Below the pieces are notes generated by a model. That model had not been told where the DNA came from. It searched no databases and saw only the letters and a program-made list of their open reading frames with translations. Positions 31,801 to 42,060 of a DNA stretch of 64,000 nucleotides are shown here, piece by piece. The translations under genes were made by a program, and so were the position numbers. Location: positions 1 through 64,000 of the forward strand of contig JAAVTG010000521.1 in the NCBI GenBank assembly GCA_011947345.1. Reading direction: 5' to 3'. The DNA is from Phytophthora quininea (lineage: Eukaryota > Oomycota > Peronosporomycetes > Peronosporales > Peronosporaceae). Within the stretch, counting starts at the first letter, position 1; each line of letters starts with the position of its first letter.

Positions 31801-32979
31801 GATGGGGCTGGAACAGTTGACTGGAGAGATTGAGTGTGCGGAAGCAAACTGGAAAGTGAGGCTGGAAGCAGCACAAGTCGAGTGCCTTCGTCTCTCGAGG
31901 AGTGGCCATAAGGCTTAAAAAACCTTACCAAAGATGGATCGTGGTTGTCAGACCCTCAGCCGTGGCAGCACATCCCGATGATTTGTATATGGGATGCTAT
32001 CAATGTTTGTGAACGCTTTCTTGCCATCGTGACGGATGGAATGGGACAGTTATACAGACCGGCTAGCGTCCGAATGCATTCTTCCGCGCCTTGGCCACCG
32101 TTTTGTTCTTGTGGAGTTTTGCAGCGCTCGTTAAAGAAGGATTGCAGGCTCCCGTGCTGTTGATATGCTATGGTGTCCACCGTAGTTGCCCGTGTAATAC
32201 GACAGTGTTGGTGATCGTGACCAAGTAATACGGCTTCCCATCCGGTGCTGGTTCACTGGCAACGATGTGTAGTACTGTAGCGTTCACAGAAGAGCGCTTC
32301 TATACAAACTGAGAGGAACTTGTTGTCGTTCGACAGCACGCACGAAGCTGATTAGTTGGAGGTTGAGGAAAGTAGCAGGGATTGGTTAACCTCGTTTTTA
32401 TCCACCAAGGATTCAAACAGCATAGATATCGATAATAGCAAACACAAACCGGATATAAACCGGTTTTACTCGGATCGAAACCGATTTGATGAGTTAAACT
32501 GAATTAAAATCGATTTTGAACCGGTTGTAATCGGTTGAATCGATTTATTTGCATTCTCTAGCTTCTGGCCGGTTGTGAGCCGGACGTACTTCTTAGGCAG
32601 AGATGTTGATGGCATGGGGAGTTCGTGAATGGTGTCGCCGCCGTCGTGCACGCGCATCGCCGCAATAACTTACCTCCATCTCCAGCCCTCCATCATCCAC
32701 CGCCAATGATGATCTAAAACAATACGTTAGTGATAAGCAAATCCCAGTGCTTAGCTCGACAACTTTTATGTGCAGGTCCAGATCTGCCGGGGAAATCTGT
32801 AGCGACAGCACCATCTGCAAGTTCTGTTGCTTTCTTGGCCCCATCTCGAGATCTTCTACGACTGATTGCGATTCCAACCAGCCTGCATCTGTTGACAGGA
32901 AATTTGCGCCGCTGTCTCTTTGGTGGGGCCCGGAGAATTACTCCTCACTCGGAGAATTGCTCGCCAGGAATTGGTGACC
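31801..32979. other. Intergenic, AT-rich repeat words, no gene
   Basis: 32400-32560 is dense in CCGGTT, AATCGATTT and AACCGG words in both orientations, like a diverged palindromic repeat or MITE. The remainder has no supported frame. The inverted duplication starts at 32964. Confidence 0.4.
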
Positions 32980-34286
32980 ATGCGTCTTCAACTCGTTTTG
33001 CTGTTGTTGGTGGCGGTGGCTCTCTTCTCCAGCAATGCGCTATCGGCATCAACAGACTTTGAGGAGTCCGGCATTTCAACGGTCTTCTCTCGTAACGTCA
33101 TCGCCTCAAAATATGGCAAGAAAATGCTTCGAGCTGTTAGTGAAGATGACGACAATTCTGAAGAGAGAGGAGGACGGCTCCCAGGACTGACCGACTTCGT
33201 CAAGAAGTCCAAGGCGAAGATCAGCAGCAAGCTCTCCTCGACGCAGAAAAAGGTGGCGCAATGGGCACAAGCCGACGGCTCAGTTGACGATCTCAAGGGT
33301 ATCCTCAAACTCGACAAGGTGACCGACGACGCGTTCATGACGGCCAAGAACTACAATCTCTATGACCAAATTGTGACGGCTCAACTGCCGGTGTGGTCGA
33401 AGAGCGGTCTGGCTCCGGACGATGTTTTGGCCAAGTTGGGCATCGCCAAACTGTCCGAGCAAGCCCTTGCGAAAATCCCAACTACAAGTACTATTTGAAC
33501 TACATCGTGACTCAAGTTCCGATCTGGACGGAGAAGGGTCTCGCTCCGAAGGACGTTTTGAAGCTGTTGCGGATGGAGTCGCTCTCCCAACGAGCTATCG
33601 GTAGCCATCCGAACTTTAAGTACTATGAAAACTTCGTGTCGAGACAGATATCGACGTGGGTGCAGAAGGGTTTGTCACCTGAAGATGTCAGGGTGCTGCT
33701 CGGTGTGGAGGCGATGTCTAAGCGTGCGCTCGAGTGGAGTCCGAACTTCAGATTCTACTTCAACTTTATGGGGAACAGCTCAAAGCGTGGCGCCAAGAAA
33801 AGCTGTCGCTTGAGCAAGTCCAGCAGAAGTTGGGGATGGCGGGGCTACCGAAGAAGTCGCTGAAGTCGCATTTGAACTACCAGTTTCTGGTGAAATACGC
33901 TGAGAAGGACGGACCAACTCGTATCAAGCAATGGCTCAAGAAGGAAACGTCGACGAGCGATGTCTGGTCGACGTTGAAATTGGAGTCGGTGACGACGTCT
34001 GCAATGAAGAGCAGCGACGAGTATAAACTCTTTACGAGTTACGTTGTAAAGGTTGACGACAAAATTGCTCTTCTGCAGAAAAATGGGGAAGCACTCCCGA
34101 GCTGGCTCAGCAAAATGGGTACTTCGGCCGAAATGGCCGCAAAGGTCGAGATTTGGGCCACGGCTAGACGAAGCAAAGAGTTCGTCAAGTTTGCGTTGGG
34201 AATGGACAAGCTGGATGGTGTGGCATTCAAGCAGGATGCCGCTTACAAGTACTACCAGCAGTTTTTGAAGTCGCGGACGGTTGGCT
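32964..34286. repeat. Left arm of a near-perfect 1.32-kb inverted repeat
   Basis: It matches 34503-35824 in reverse with very few differences; the 216-bp spacer is unique. It carries a whole WY-repeat effector gene including the base sequence CCAGGAATTGGTGACC just before the ATG. Identity ends sharply on both sides. Confidence 0.9.
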
Positions 34287-34300
34287 TTGCTGTCGTCTAG
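32980..34300 (+). pseudogene. WY-repeat RxLR-like effector gene, left arm copy
   Basis: From ATG 32980 the frame gives a signal peptide (about residues 1-22), a variant RxLR site KMLR at 48-51 and SEER at 60-63, then WY-type repeats with Trp and PNYKYY/PNFKYY landmarks about every 44 residues. The frame is lost at an A4 run (33472-33475, where the right arm has A5) and again near 33761-33772. Later repeats lie in the third frame to 34300. Such proteins are secreted and act in the plant host. This copy could make only the first part, about 165 residues before divergence. It is described as broken. Confidence 0.8.
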
Positions 34301-34502
34301 AGAAGATATCCAAAGGAAAACGCGCCATTTCATTTGCACGGATAGAGGCAGCCGGGATACAAATTACGGACTCACCGTGAAATTCTAGAGGGGGCCAAGT
34401 TGCTTACGCCGTGCACCAGCACAGATAGCTAGTTGACATGAATAATGTTTTGCCTGATAACATTTTTTTAATGCAAAATCTTTCCTATCAGGTGGAGTGG
34501 AA

Positions 34503-35824
34503 TCCAACCGTCCGCGGCTTCAAAACTGCTGGTAGTACTTGTAAGCGGCATCCTGCTTGAATGCCACACCATCCAGCTTGTCCATTCCCAACGCAAACTT
34601 GACGAACTCTTTGCTTCGTCCAGTCGTGGCCCAAATCTCGACCTTTGCGGCCATTTCGGCTGAAGTACCCATTTTGCTGAGCCAGCTCGGGAGTGCTTCC
34701 CCATTTTTCTGCAGAAGAGCAATTTTGTCGTCAACCTTTACAACGTAACTCGTAAAGAGTTTATACTCGTCGCTGCTCTTCATTGCAGACGTCGTCACCG
34801 ACTCCAATTTCAACGTCGACCAGACATCGCTCGTCGACGTTTCCTTCTTGAGCCATTGCTTGATACGAGTTGGTCCGTCCTTCTCAGCGTATTTCACCAG
34901 AAACTGGTAGTTCAAATGCGACTTCAGCGACTTCTTCGGTAGCCCCGCCATCCCCAACTTCTGCTGGACTTGCTCAAGCGACAGCTTTTCTTGGCGCCAC
35001 GCTTTGAGCTGTTCCCCATAAAGTTGAAGTAGAATCTGAAGTTCGGACTCCACTCGAGCGCACGCTTAGACATCGCCTCCACACCGAGCAGCACCCTGAC
35101 ATCTTCAGGTGACAAACCCTTCTGCACCCACGTCGATATCTGTCTCGACACGAAGTTTTCATAGTACTTAAAGTTCGGATGGCTACCGATAGCTCGTTGG
35201 GAGAGCGACTCCATCCGCAACAGCTTCAAAACGTCCTTCGGAGCGAGACCCTTCTCCGTCCAGATCGGAACTTGAGTCACGATGTAGTTCAAATAGTACT
35301 TGTAGTTGGGATTTTTCGCAAGGGCTTGCTCGGACAGTTTGGCGATGCCCAACTTGGCCAAAACATCGTCCGGAGCCAGACCGCTCTTCGACCACACCGG
35401 CAGTTGAGCCGTCACAATTTGGTCATAAAGATTGTAGTTCTTGGCCGTCATGAACGCGTCGTCGGTCACCTTGTCGAGTTTGAGGATACCCTTGAGATCG
35501 TCAACTGAGCCGTCGGCTTGTGCCCATTGCGCCACCTTTTTCTGCGTCGAGGAGAGCTTGCTGCTGATCTTCGCCTTGGACTTCTTGACGAAGTCGGTCA
35601 GTCCTGGGAGCCGTCCTCCTCTCTCTTCAGAATTGTCGTCATCTTCACTAACAGCTCGAAGCATTTTCTTGCCATATTTTGAGGCGATGACGTTACGAGA
35701 GAAGACCGTTGAAATGCCGGACTCCTCAAAGTCTGTTGATGCCGATAGCGCATTGCTGGAGAAGAGAGCCACCGCCACCACCGACAGCAAAACGAGTTGA
35801 AGAGGCATGGTCACCAATTCCTGG
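34503..35824. repeat. Right arm of the 1.32-kb inverted repeat
   Basis: The reverse copy of 32964-34286. Its outer end at 35824 joins, without a spacer gene, into the coding region of a different WY-repeat gene. Confidence 0.9.
34520..35808 (-). pseudogene. WY-repeat RxLR-like effector gene, right arm copy
   Basis: The start is the ATG at 35808, giving a signal peptide (MPLQLVLLSVVAVALF...), the KMLR variant and SEER. The first frame is open to 34924 (294 residues), longer than the left copy, then a lesion near 35017-35030 puts the remaining repeats in another frame (to 34520). The upstream in-frame extension to 35979 crosses the duplication border and is not part of the gene. A truncated but secreted 294-residue product with several WY units remains possible. 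Confidence 0.8.
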
Positions 35825-35873
35825 TTGGCTAGCTCAAAAGCTTTGAGCCTGAACGAAACGGCAAACAGCAAAC

Positions 35874-36821
35874 GTGAAACGAGCTTCAGTTTTGAAGATA
35901 TCGAGGAGGAGAGAGCTGGAGGAGCAAGCAATCTCTGGTGTGTCGACGCTAGAGAAGTCTCTAGAACATGCCTCATCATCCCTCCAGTCCGCCCATAATT
36001 TTCTCAAGAACAGCGAAATGTGGGCCAAGCAAGACACTCCGCTCAAAGCCATTGGGAAGATACTGAAGCTGGACGGTTTGATGGACGATGCTGCAAAATT
36101 CCAAGCTGCTCCATATTTCAAGGTTTACGACACTTACGTGGAGAATCGCGTTCGCTTTTGGCTGGAACAAAATCTGGGTCCGGACGATGTCTTGGTCAAG
36201 TTGGGACTGAGCCAGTTGTCTGGAAGCGCGTTGACTTCGAGCGCGAATTTCAAGTACTACGACCAGTTCATGACTGCCCAAGTTCCTCGGTGGGAATGGA
36301 AATTCGACATTACGGACGATATTCTCCTGGTTTTGGGATTACATGGGTTGTCAGGAGCTGTGCTGCGGAATCACCCGAATTACAAGTACTACGAAGACTT
36401 TCTGGTTGCTAGAATGAAACTCGAGCAGAACTATCACATTGAAGTGGGCGTGGTTATGAAGGAACTCGGTTTAGCAAAGCTGGCCGGGGATGCGCTCACA
36501 ACGGACCCGAGGTTCAAGATATACGACGCGTACGTGACGAATGAGGTCAAATACTGGACCAGCAGAGGTATCCACCCGGCCCTAATGCTTTTAGGCTAGG
36601 GCTCTATGATCTTTCTGCAGGCGCGGACTTCGCTCGTCAACTTCAAGTACTTCGAGGAATTCATGACGATAACAGTCGGGTTTTGGGTCCAGCATAAATA
36701 TCGCCAAGACGCCGTTTTGCGAGAGCTAGGACTGTCACAACTGAGTGGCTCTACCCTCAAGAACTACCCGAACTACCAGTACTTCGAGAAATTCGTTGCT
36801 GCCGACAAGAAGCTCACATGA
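35874..36821 (+). pseudogene. WY-repeat effector gene without its 5' end
   Basis: A different paralogue with WY landmarks (FKVYDTYVENRVRFWLEQN; NYKYYEDFLVARM). A single TAG at 36597-36599 interrupts an otherwise same-frame reading to 36821. Upstream, a second frame from about 35840 includes an EER-like EDIEEERAGG, but the signal peptide and RxLR site are missing because the inverted-repeat arm begins at 35824. The duplication breakpoint therefore seems to have beheaded this gene. Confidence 0.7.
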
Positions 36822-37179
36822 GAGTTTCCTCGGTATATCGGTTGTAGCATTTAGGGAAGACATTGTTGATCATTTTTTTGCGAAAAAATCATTTCTTAAA
36901 ATGTTGACAAGATGGAGATGGAGATAGCTCGTTGCAATAGCTCACCAGCCACTTGTACGGCTACAATCGCAACGCGGGGAATTAGAGTGGAGGTATCGAA
37001 AAAATAATATGGTAAGGGCTGTCAAGAATAATGGAAGCAGCGATTACGATGTTATTTGGTGCGTCGACACACGGTGTCTTCCGTCTTCCCGGGTCATGGG
37101 AACCCGTCATTACCGCCATATTTTCTTGGTATTGCTTCCCAATAAAAGCATCTTGTCGAATATTTGCCTTCCGCCACTA
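36822..37179. other. No gene seen
   Basis: AT-rich in part (36870-36905), with short frames only. Confidence 0.35.
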
Positions 37180-37952
37180 TTGAATCCCGCTGTTGGACAG
37201 CCTGCTGATCAGGATATTGTTTTGCGAGCCATTTGTACGTCTACTCGCAAAAGCCTTCGTTGTGGTAATACATGTCAAGAAAAATTTCACTTGTGCATCC
37301 TTTGTTGGATTTCGAAGGGGAAAGAAATGTCGAATAGAGCCATCATACCGCGTCAAAGTAACCGTACCGAATCGCCTCGGCATGGTATGTCTAGTTATCC
37401 ACTCCGACAATGGTTGCCAGCCACCTCTCCCAATCCGGTTCTGTCCACGAGCTCTGTTCCAATATAGCTCGTAGACCTGCTTTGCTATCTCCATGTGGCC
37501 ACGCGAAGTTGACATATCAATCGCCTGGGCAGCTTCTCCTATAAAACCAGCCATCGCGTTGAGCAGGAATTCCATTTTCCAAAAAATAACTTGAGGTGGT
37601 GGAGCCATCCATAATTACAGGCTCGACCCACAGCTTTGAAGTCCACCACTCCGCCTTCAAAGTGTTCAAATAGCCACTTGGCCGCGTGAATGTTTCGATG
37701 CTGCTTGCATCCCATGGAAGAACTGATACCGACTGTAGAATGGGTCTGTTCTTAAATATCTCCGTCTTGAAAAAGGTCCTCCATGTTCTGGGTCTTGATC
37801 TGCTGGGGTTCTTCACTTTCGGGACTGCAGCTATCCCAAATTCGGTTCAACAATTTCACGAAATTAAAATTGCATGCTACGGAGAGTTCTAGCTCCACAG
37901 AAGTGTCCTGAAAGGCAGAAACAGACTCCACCACGTGAGCAAGCGAACTCAA
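37180..37952 (-). pseudogene. Ankyrin-like repeat protein relic
   Basis: The N-terminal part (37952-37752) has LAHVVESVSAFQDTSVELEL and FNFVKLLNRIW, the same start region as the ankyrin-like genes at 42236 and 59947. Broken frames below contain VLKWLFEHFEGGVVDFKAVG and AIDMSTSRGHMEIAKQVYEL, repeat units of that family. Several frame changes. Confidence 0.6.
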
Positions 37953-38106
37953 TGCAGCATTCTGAGCGGAAGAGCAGCACGATGCTCAGTAACGGAGGTG
38001 GCGACGGGAGCGTCGACATCTTTCCAGATCGAATTTTGTGCTAAAATTCCACAGCATTCAAATGTAAATTTTGAGTTATCAACTTCCATTCGAAATCTTG
38101 AGAGGA

Positions 38107-38760
38107 TGAAGACGGAGGCGCCTCCGTTGCTGGCAGTGACGCTGCTGTTCGGCCCCAAGAGCGGCAATACCGACCTCCCACGTGTTGTCACGTCCGTATC
38201 CATGTTCCTGGACTCGTCAGTGGAGCTCCTTCTCCACATAGCGTTCAAGTTCGCGTCGATCAAATTATTGGATCGTAAGAGAGTTCGTATTGTGTGCGTC
38301 CATGAAGCAACTCGGCTTCATAACAATACTAGCGCTGGCTGTACGATCCTGGCAATGGCCAACGCTGCAACGAATGGGCATTTTGCAGTTGTGAAGTATC
38401 TGAAGGCTGCATCATGTAGGCAATGGATGGCGCAGAGGACAACAGCGCGTTAGATATCATTCGATGGCTGCACAGGAACCGGAGCGAAGGATGCAGTGTG
38501 GATGCAATGGATTGCTGTCTGTGGGGCTCTTTCGTACTGTGGAATTGTTGAGCAGGATCCGCACTGAAAGTGCACGAGTGACGCTACGAATGGAGCTGCT
38601 GACTGCAGCGCGTTTGAACAACTGTTGTTTCTGCATTATCGTCTCCACCAAAGTGCATCGAGGAGGAGCCCCAAGCTGCCTTCGAGTACATGGATGAGAG
38701 TGTCTACGAGTGGGTTCCCGAACATCACCCTGAATTCGTGCGATGACAAGACGCAGGTGA
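38107..38760 (+). pseudogene. Ankyrin-like repeat protein relic
   Basis: It starts MKTEAPPLLAVTLLFGPK, then FLDSSVELLLHIAFKF, like the N-terminus of the family; repeats follow with ANAATNGHFAVVKYL and, in another frame, LDIIRWLHRNRSEGC. It is head-to-head with the relic at 37180-37952 and converges on the secreted-protein gene at 38818. A large central part is missing. Confidence 0.6.
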
Positions 38761-39240
38761 ATCATACGTACAGTATGGCCAATGGCCAAGAGCTTATTGT
38801 GGCAAAGTGGTCGTATTTTATTCCTCTGCATTTTCCAGCCGGCGCCAATTCGTTCTCCACCGCCGCACCATATATATAACGAGCCTGTGCAGATACGAGC
38901 TTCCGAACAGCGCTCTGTCTTCATCGGCAGACTCGGCAGTGTCGAGTTGGCTCAGGTCGTTGAGGTTGGAAGAATCGGTCGTCGAAGACAGTTCGGTCAG
39001 ACTGTCCGGGTCGATGGAGATGGTCATGGTGCCCGTGAGGTTGCCGTACTTGAACGGCACGTTCCGGACGAACACTTTTTCCTTTGCTGGAGCAACAGTC
39101 GGAGTCGAACTGGATACGATGTCGGCGCTAAAAGCAACCAGAGTGGCGACAACTGCGGTGAAGACCTTGGAGACGTGCATTGTCGCGGGTACTTGTGGCA
39201 GTTGCAGGACTGCGCTAGTTGAGAAATGAATCGTATGACG
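38757..39240. repeat. Direct repeat, copy 1 (with copy 2 at 40375-40860)
   Basis: The two segments are nearly identical, from the CGTACAGTATGGCCAATGG region across the secreted-protein gene to its initiator. Weaker similarity continues to about 39430 and 41050. Confidence 0.8.
38818..39180 (-). CDS. Small secreted protein, family copy 1
   Basis: A 120-residue intact frame from ATG 39180. Residues 1-24 form a signal peptide (MHVSKVFTAVVATLVAFSAD...). The mature part has VFVRNVPFKYGNLTGTMTI, an acidic Ser/Thr-rich middle and DEDRALFGSSYLHRL before a basic Trp/Arg-rich end. There is no RxLR or cysteine pattern of a known effector family. Four copies lie in the window. An oomycete initiator (TCATTTCTCAA, 39229-39219) sits about 40 bp upstream. 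The secreted nature is clear; an effector role is inference from the neighbourhood. Confidence 0.65.
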   Translation of the reverse strand: MHVSKVFTAVVATLVAFSADIVSSSTPTVAPAKEKVFVRNVPFKYGNLTGTMTISIDPDSLTELSSTTDSSNLNDLSQLDTAESADEDRALFGSSYLHRLVIYMVRRWRTNWRRLENAEE

Positions 39241-40004
39241 CGAATCGATTCGCGTTGTGAATGGCAACTGAACATCATTGTTTACGATATATCTCTGGAT
39301 GGGATTAGCGCCAATACCAAAGTCAAAGTGTAGTTCAAGGGAAAGCGGGTAAGGTTGAATCATACATACTCCACTGCAGTCTCCAGTGCGTGGGCGTTGG
39401 TTGGTGTGGAGAACAGACTGATTGCAAGAAGAAGAAGAGGAGGAACAAGTTTTATGTACATGTATCGATTCCAGACTGTGCTAGGTCTTAACTCCGTGAT
39501 GGTGGGTTTAGATTACGACAATCCTCATGCTGCCATCTCCGAATAAACTCTGCATCATACAATGCGTAATCAAGACGAAATGGCAAACAATATCTGCGGG
39601 AAAGGATAAACCCACGCGAGGTCCATTTGCGAACTGGAAAGAAGGCGAACATAGGGCTGCGCTGGACACGGTTTCTGTTGATCTTAGAGATTCCGGTTGT
39701 AGCCTTCGAGACTACATGAAGAAGAAGCACAGCAGGGCATTGTGGGAGTACTTTCAAAAGCAGCAGGTGATGAAGGTGGAAATGATGGTGGTGAATGTGA
39801 CGAAGACAATAGTGATGAGCACTAGAAATGAAGCACCAAGAACTGTAGTGGCCTGACACTAAGGTCTTCGTGCTCAGAATGCAACAGGTTAAAAAGTGAA
39901 TTTCCTCGCCGGGTCAAAATACGCGAGTATGGAGGTATTCAACCCGGGTAGGTTACCCACGTGTGCGAGAGCGCACACCGAACTTGTTTTCTGTTATTCT
40001 GAAA
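39241..40004. other. No supported gene
   Basis: A frame at 39527-39856 (109 codons) has a helical charged stretch CSLRDYMKKKHSRALWEYF but no recognisable family. The rest is short frames. Confidence 0.3.
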
Positions 40005-40290
40005 CATGTCGCCTCCATTGCGAGCGGTAGCAGTGGTTTCCCACTGCAAGATCATGGTCTGAGCACCTGGACTCGTCTGTGGAACTCCCGCTATCAACGG
40101 CCTGCAGAGTTAATTTCGCCTCAGCTTCTGGGCTGTCTTTTAGTATTGGCATCAACTTGCACGATACCACCCAAACCAACACGCACATGAGCTTCATTGC
40201 AACCGCGCTACTGTGGTCCGCGTGCTGCAAAACTTGGCTTTGATCCGCCAGAAAATAATATCCCGGAACCCATGCACCACATGTGGACGA
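40005..40290 (+). pseudogene. N-terminal ankyrin-family relic
   Basis: MSPPLRAVAVVSHCKI followed by stops aligns at DNA level with the start of the ankyrin-like genes at 42236 and 59947 (MSAPLLAVSVVF). It is only a stub, again facing a secreted-protein gene 3' end. Confidence 0.5.
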
Positions 40291-40434
40291 CACGAACATA
40301 ACTCTCACGGATAGATAGCTTGTCACCTTAAGACGAGAAATCCGCTAAACAGTTAATCAATTCAATTTCCTCCTGGAGTCGTACGTACAGTATGGCCAAT
40401 GGCCAAGAGCTTATTGTGGCAAAGTGATCGTATT

Positions 40435-40797
40435 TTATTCCTCTGCATTTTCCAGCCGGCGCCAATTCGTTCTCCACCGCCGCACCATATATATAACGAG
40501 CCTGTGCAGATACGAGCTTCCGAACAGCGCTCTGTCTTCATCGGCAGACTCGGCAGTGTCGAGTTGGCTCAGGTCGTTGAGGTTGGAAGAATCGGTCGTC
40601 GAAGACAGTTCGGTCAGACTGTCCGGGTCGATGGAGATGGTCATGGTGCCCGTGAGGTTGCCGTACTTGAACGGCACGTTCCGGACGAACACTTTTTCCT
40701 TCGCTGGAGCAACAGTCGGAGTCGAACTGGATACGATGTCGGCGCTAAAAGCAACCAGAGTGGCGACAACTGCGGTGAAGACCTTGGAGACGTGCAT
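40435..40797 (-). CDS. Small secreted protein, family copy 2
   Basis: The 120-residue sequence is identical or almost identical to copy 1 at 38818-39180 (signal peptide, VPFKYGNLTGTM, DEDRALFGSSYL). The initiator TCATTTCTCAA is at 40846-40836. It came from a direct duplication with a 1,617-bp offset; the upstream flank has diverged more than the gene. Confidence 0.65.
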   Translation of the reverse strand: MHVSKVFTAVVATLVAFSADIVSSSTPTVAPAKEKVFVRNVPFKYGNLTGTMTISIDPDSLTELSSTTDSSNLNDLSQLDTAESADEDRALFGSSYLHRLVIYMVRRWRTNWRRLENAEE

Positions 40798-40860
40798 TGT
40801 CGCGGGTACTTGTGGCAGTTGCAGGACTGCGCTAGTTGAGAAATGAATTGAGTGGCGCGA

Positions 40861-41459
40861 ATCGATACTGTAGTGGTAACTGAGGATGGGAATGGCATCA
40901 CCTGTATCAAAGTCGAATCAATCCAGAGCAGGTTGCCGATCAAGGAAGAGCGGATCAGGTTGAGTCGTACATACTCCACTGCGTGGGCGTTAGTTGCTGT
41001 GCAAAACAGACTGGTTGCAAGAAGTAGAGGGAAGCAAGTTATCGGTGAAGTAGTTGAGATTACGACAATCCTCTTGTCGCTATCTCTGAGTAAACTGTGC
41101 AAGGCATGATCAAGACGAAATGATAAACAAATCTGCGCAAGCATTTGCGAACTGGAAACGCGACGAACATAAGATCTGAGAGAGAGAGAGAGGTGGTTTG
41201 TGCATCCATACTGCAACAGTCAATGGTCGTCAATAAAGTAAATAACTCACGAGACGATCGAAAATTGAACAAGACGCTGGGCATACTTCACTAAGACCAA
41301 GTTTCTCGCTCGACGTTGTACAGCCGATGTATGAACAGTTTGAATATGATCCTTTGATTAGCCTTTCGATGTCCAACTACTCTTGTCCCGCGACCGATGC
41401 AGCCACCGAGAATCGAGAATGGATGCTTGGTGGATCCAATTGAGTATGGGAGATGTACT
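40861..41459. other. Intergenic, no gene
   Basis: The remainder of the diverged direct repeat to about 41050, then a short (GA)n run near 41177-41191. Confidence 0.35.
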
Positions 41460-41656
41460 CACGGACACCAGTCTCCCTTGATGAATACCCCTCGATTTGG
41501 CTCATTTGACGTCGGTTCTTCGTCGACTCCAGTGTACGCCGACGCGATCTTGAGGGCTTCGGCGGTTGTATTGAGAAAGTAAACGCCAATGTCGTTAAAC
41601 TTGGGACTTGGCTCAAGTCGCGGCTTGTGATTGTTCAGTTGGCTGAATATCGACAA
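41460..41656 (-). pseudogene. Stub of a START/FYVE-like gene
   Basis: The frame reads NTTAEALKIASAYTGVDEEP then TSNEPNRGVFIKGDW, matching the middle START segment of the gene at 60545. The first 120 residues and everything after are missing. It lies head-to-head with the coiled-coil gene at 41656, as the gene at 60545 does with its coiled-coil relic, showing this is the left arm of the large inverted duplication. Confidence 0.6.
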
Positions 41657-42060
41657 TGGAAGAATACCACCATCTCGAGAAGGAACAAGCGGAAGCCAGC
41701 GTCCGCATGGAGACTACGGCGCTGGAGCAAGCGGCTGTGCGCCGCCAGGAGGCGATTGCGGCTGAGAATGCCGCCTTCGAAAGTGTTCTAGCGGCACACC
41801 ACAGCTTGGCCGATCTTCGTCGGCGCTACAGTGAACGGAGTCACCACGTGGAGATGGCTGTGTGCGAGCTACATAGTGCTGAAGCGTGCCTACTGCAGGC
41901 TCAAGATGTTGCAGACGAAGCTGGCTGCATCTGCATCGAGGCATACTTGGCCAAGTTCGAGGCTGAGAGAGTTCTCCGTCGTTTGGTGCATCGGCACGTG
42001 CTGGAAGAAGTGCTTCTGAAGTTTGGTGGTGTATTCGTTGGGATCAAATTGCTACCTTAA
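41656..42060 (+). CDS. Coiled-coil protein, unknown function
   Basis: A 134-residue intact frame from ATG 41656. Residues about 5-110 are strongly helical and Ala/Glu-rich (LEKEQAEASVRMETTALEQA; AIAAENAAFESVLAAHHSL), predicted coiled coil, with a hydrophobic end. There is no signal peptide. It is followed by the ankyrin-like gene on the same strand. The inverted copy at 60007-60370 is broken. No function can be assigned. Confidence 0.5.
   Translation: MEEYHHLEKEQAEASVRMETTALEQAAVRRQEAIAAENAAFESVLAAHHSLADLRRRYSERSHHVEMAVCELHSAEACLLQAQDVADEAGCICIEAYLAKFEAERVLRRLVHRHVLEEVLLKFGGVFVGIKLLP

Noticed and set aside
33845..34339. Minus-strand ORF of 164 codons
   Set aside because: Antisense of the WY repeats, which carry the coding signal.
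35809..35979. Upstream in-frame extension of the right-arm effector
   Set aside because: It crosses the inverted-repeat border into another gene's sequence; the ATG at 35808 is directly followed by a signal peptide.
41177..41191. (GA)n microsatellite
   Set aside because: Too short to be informative.
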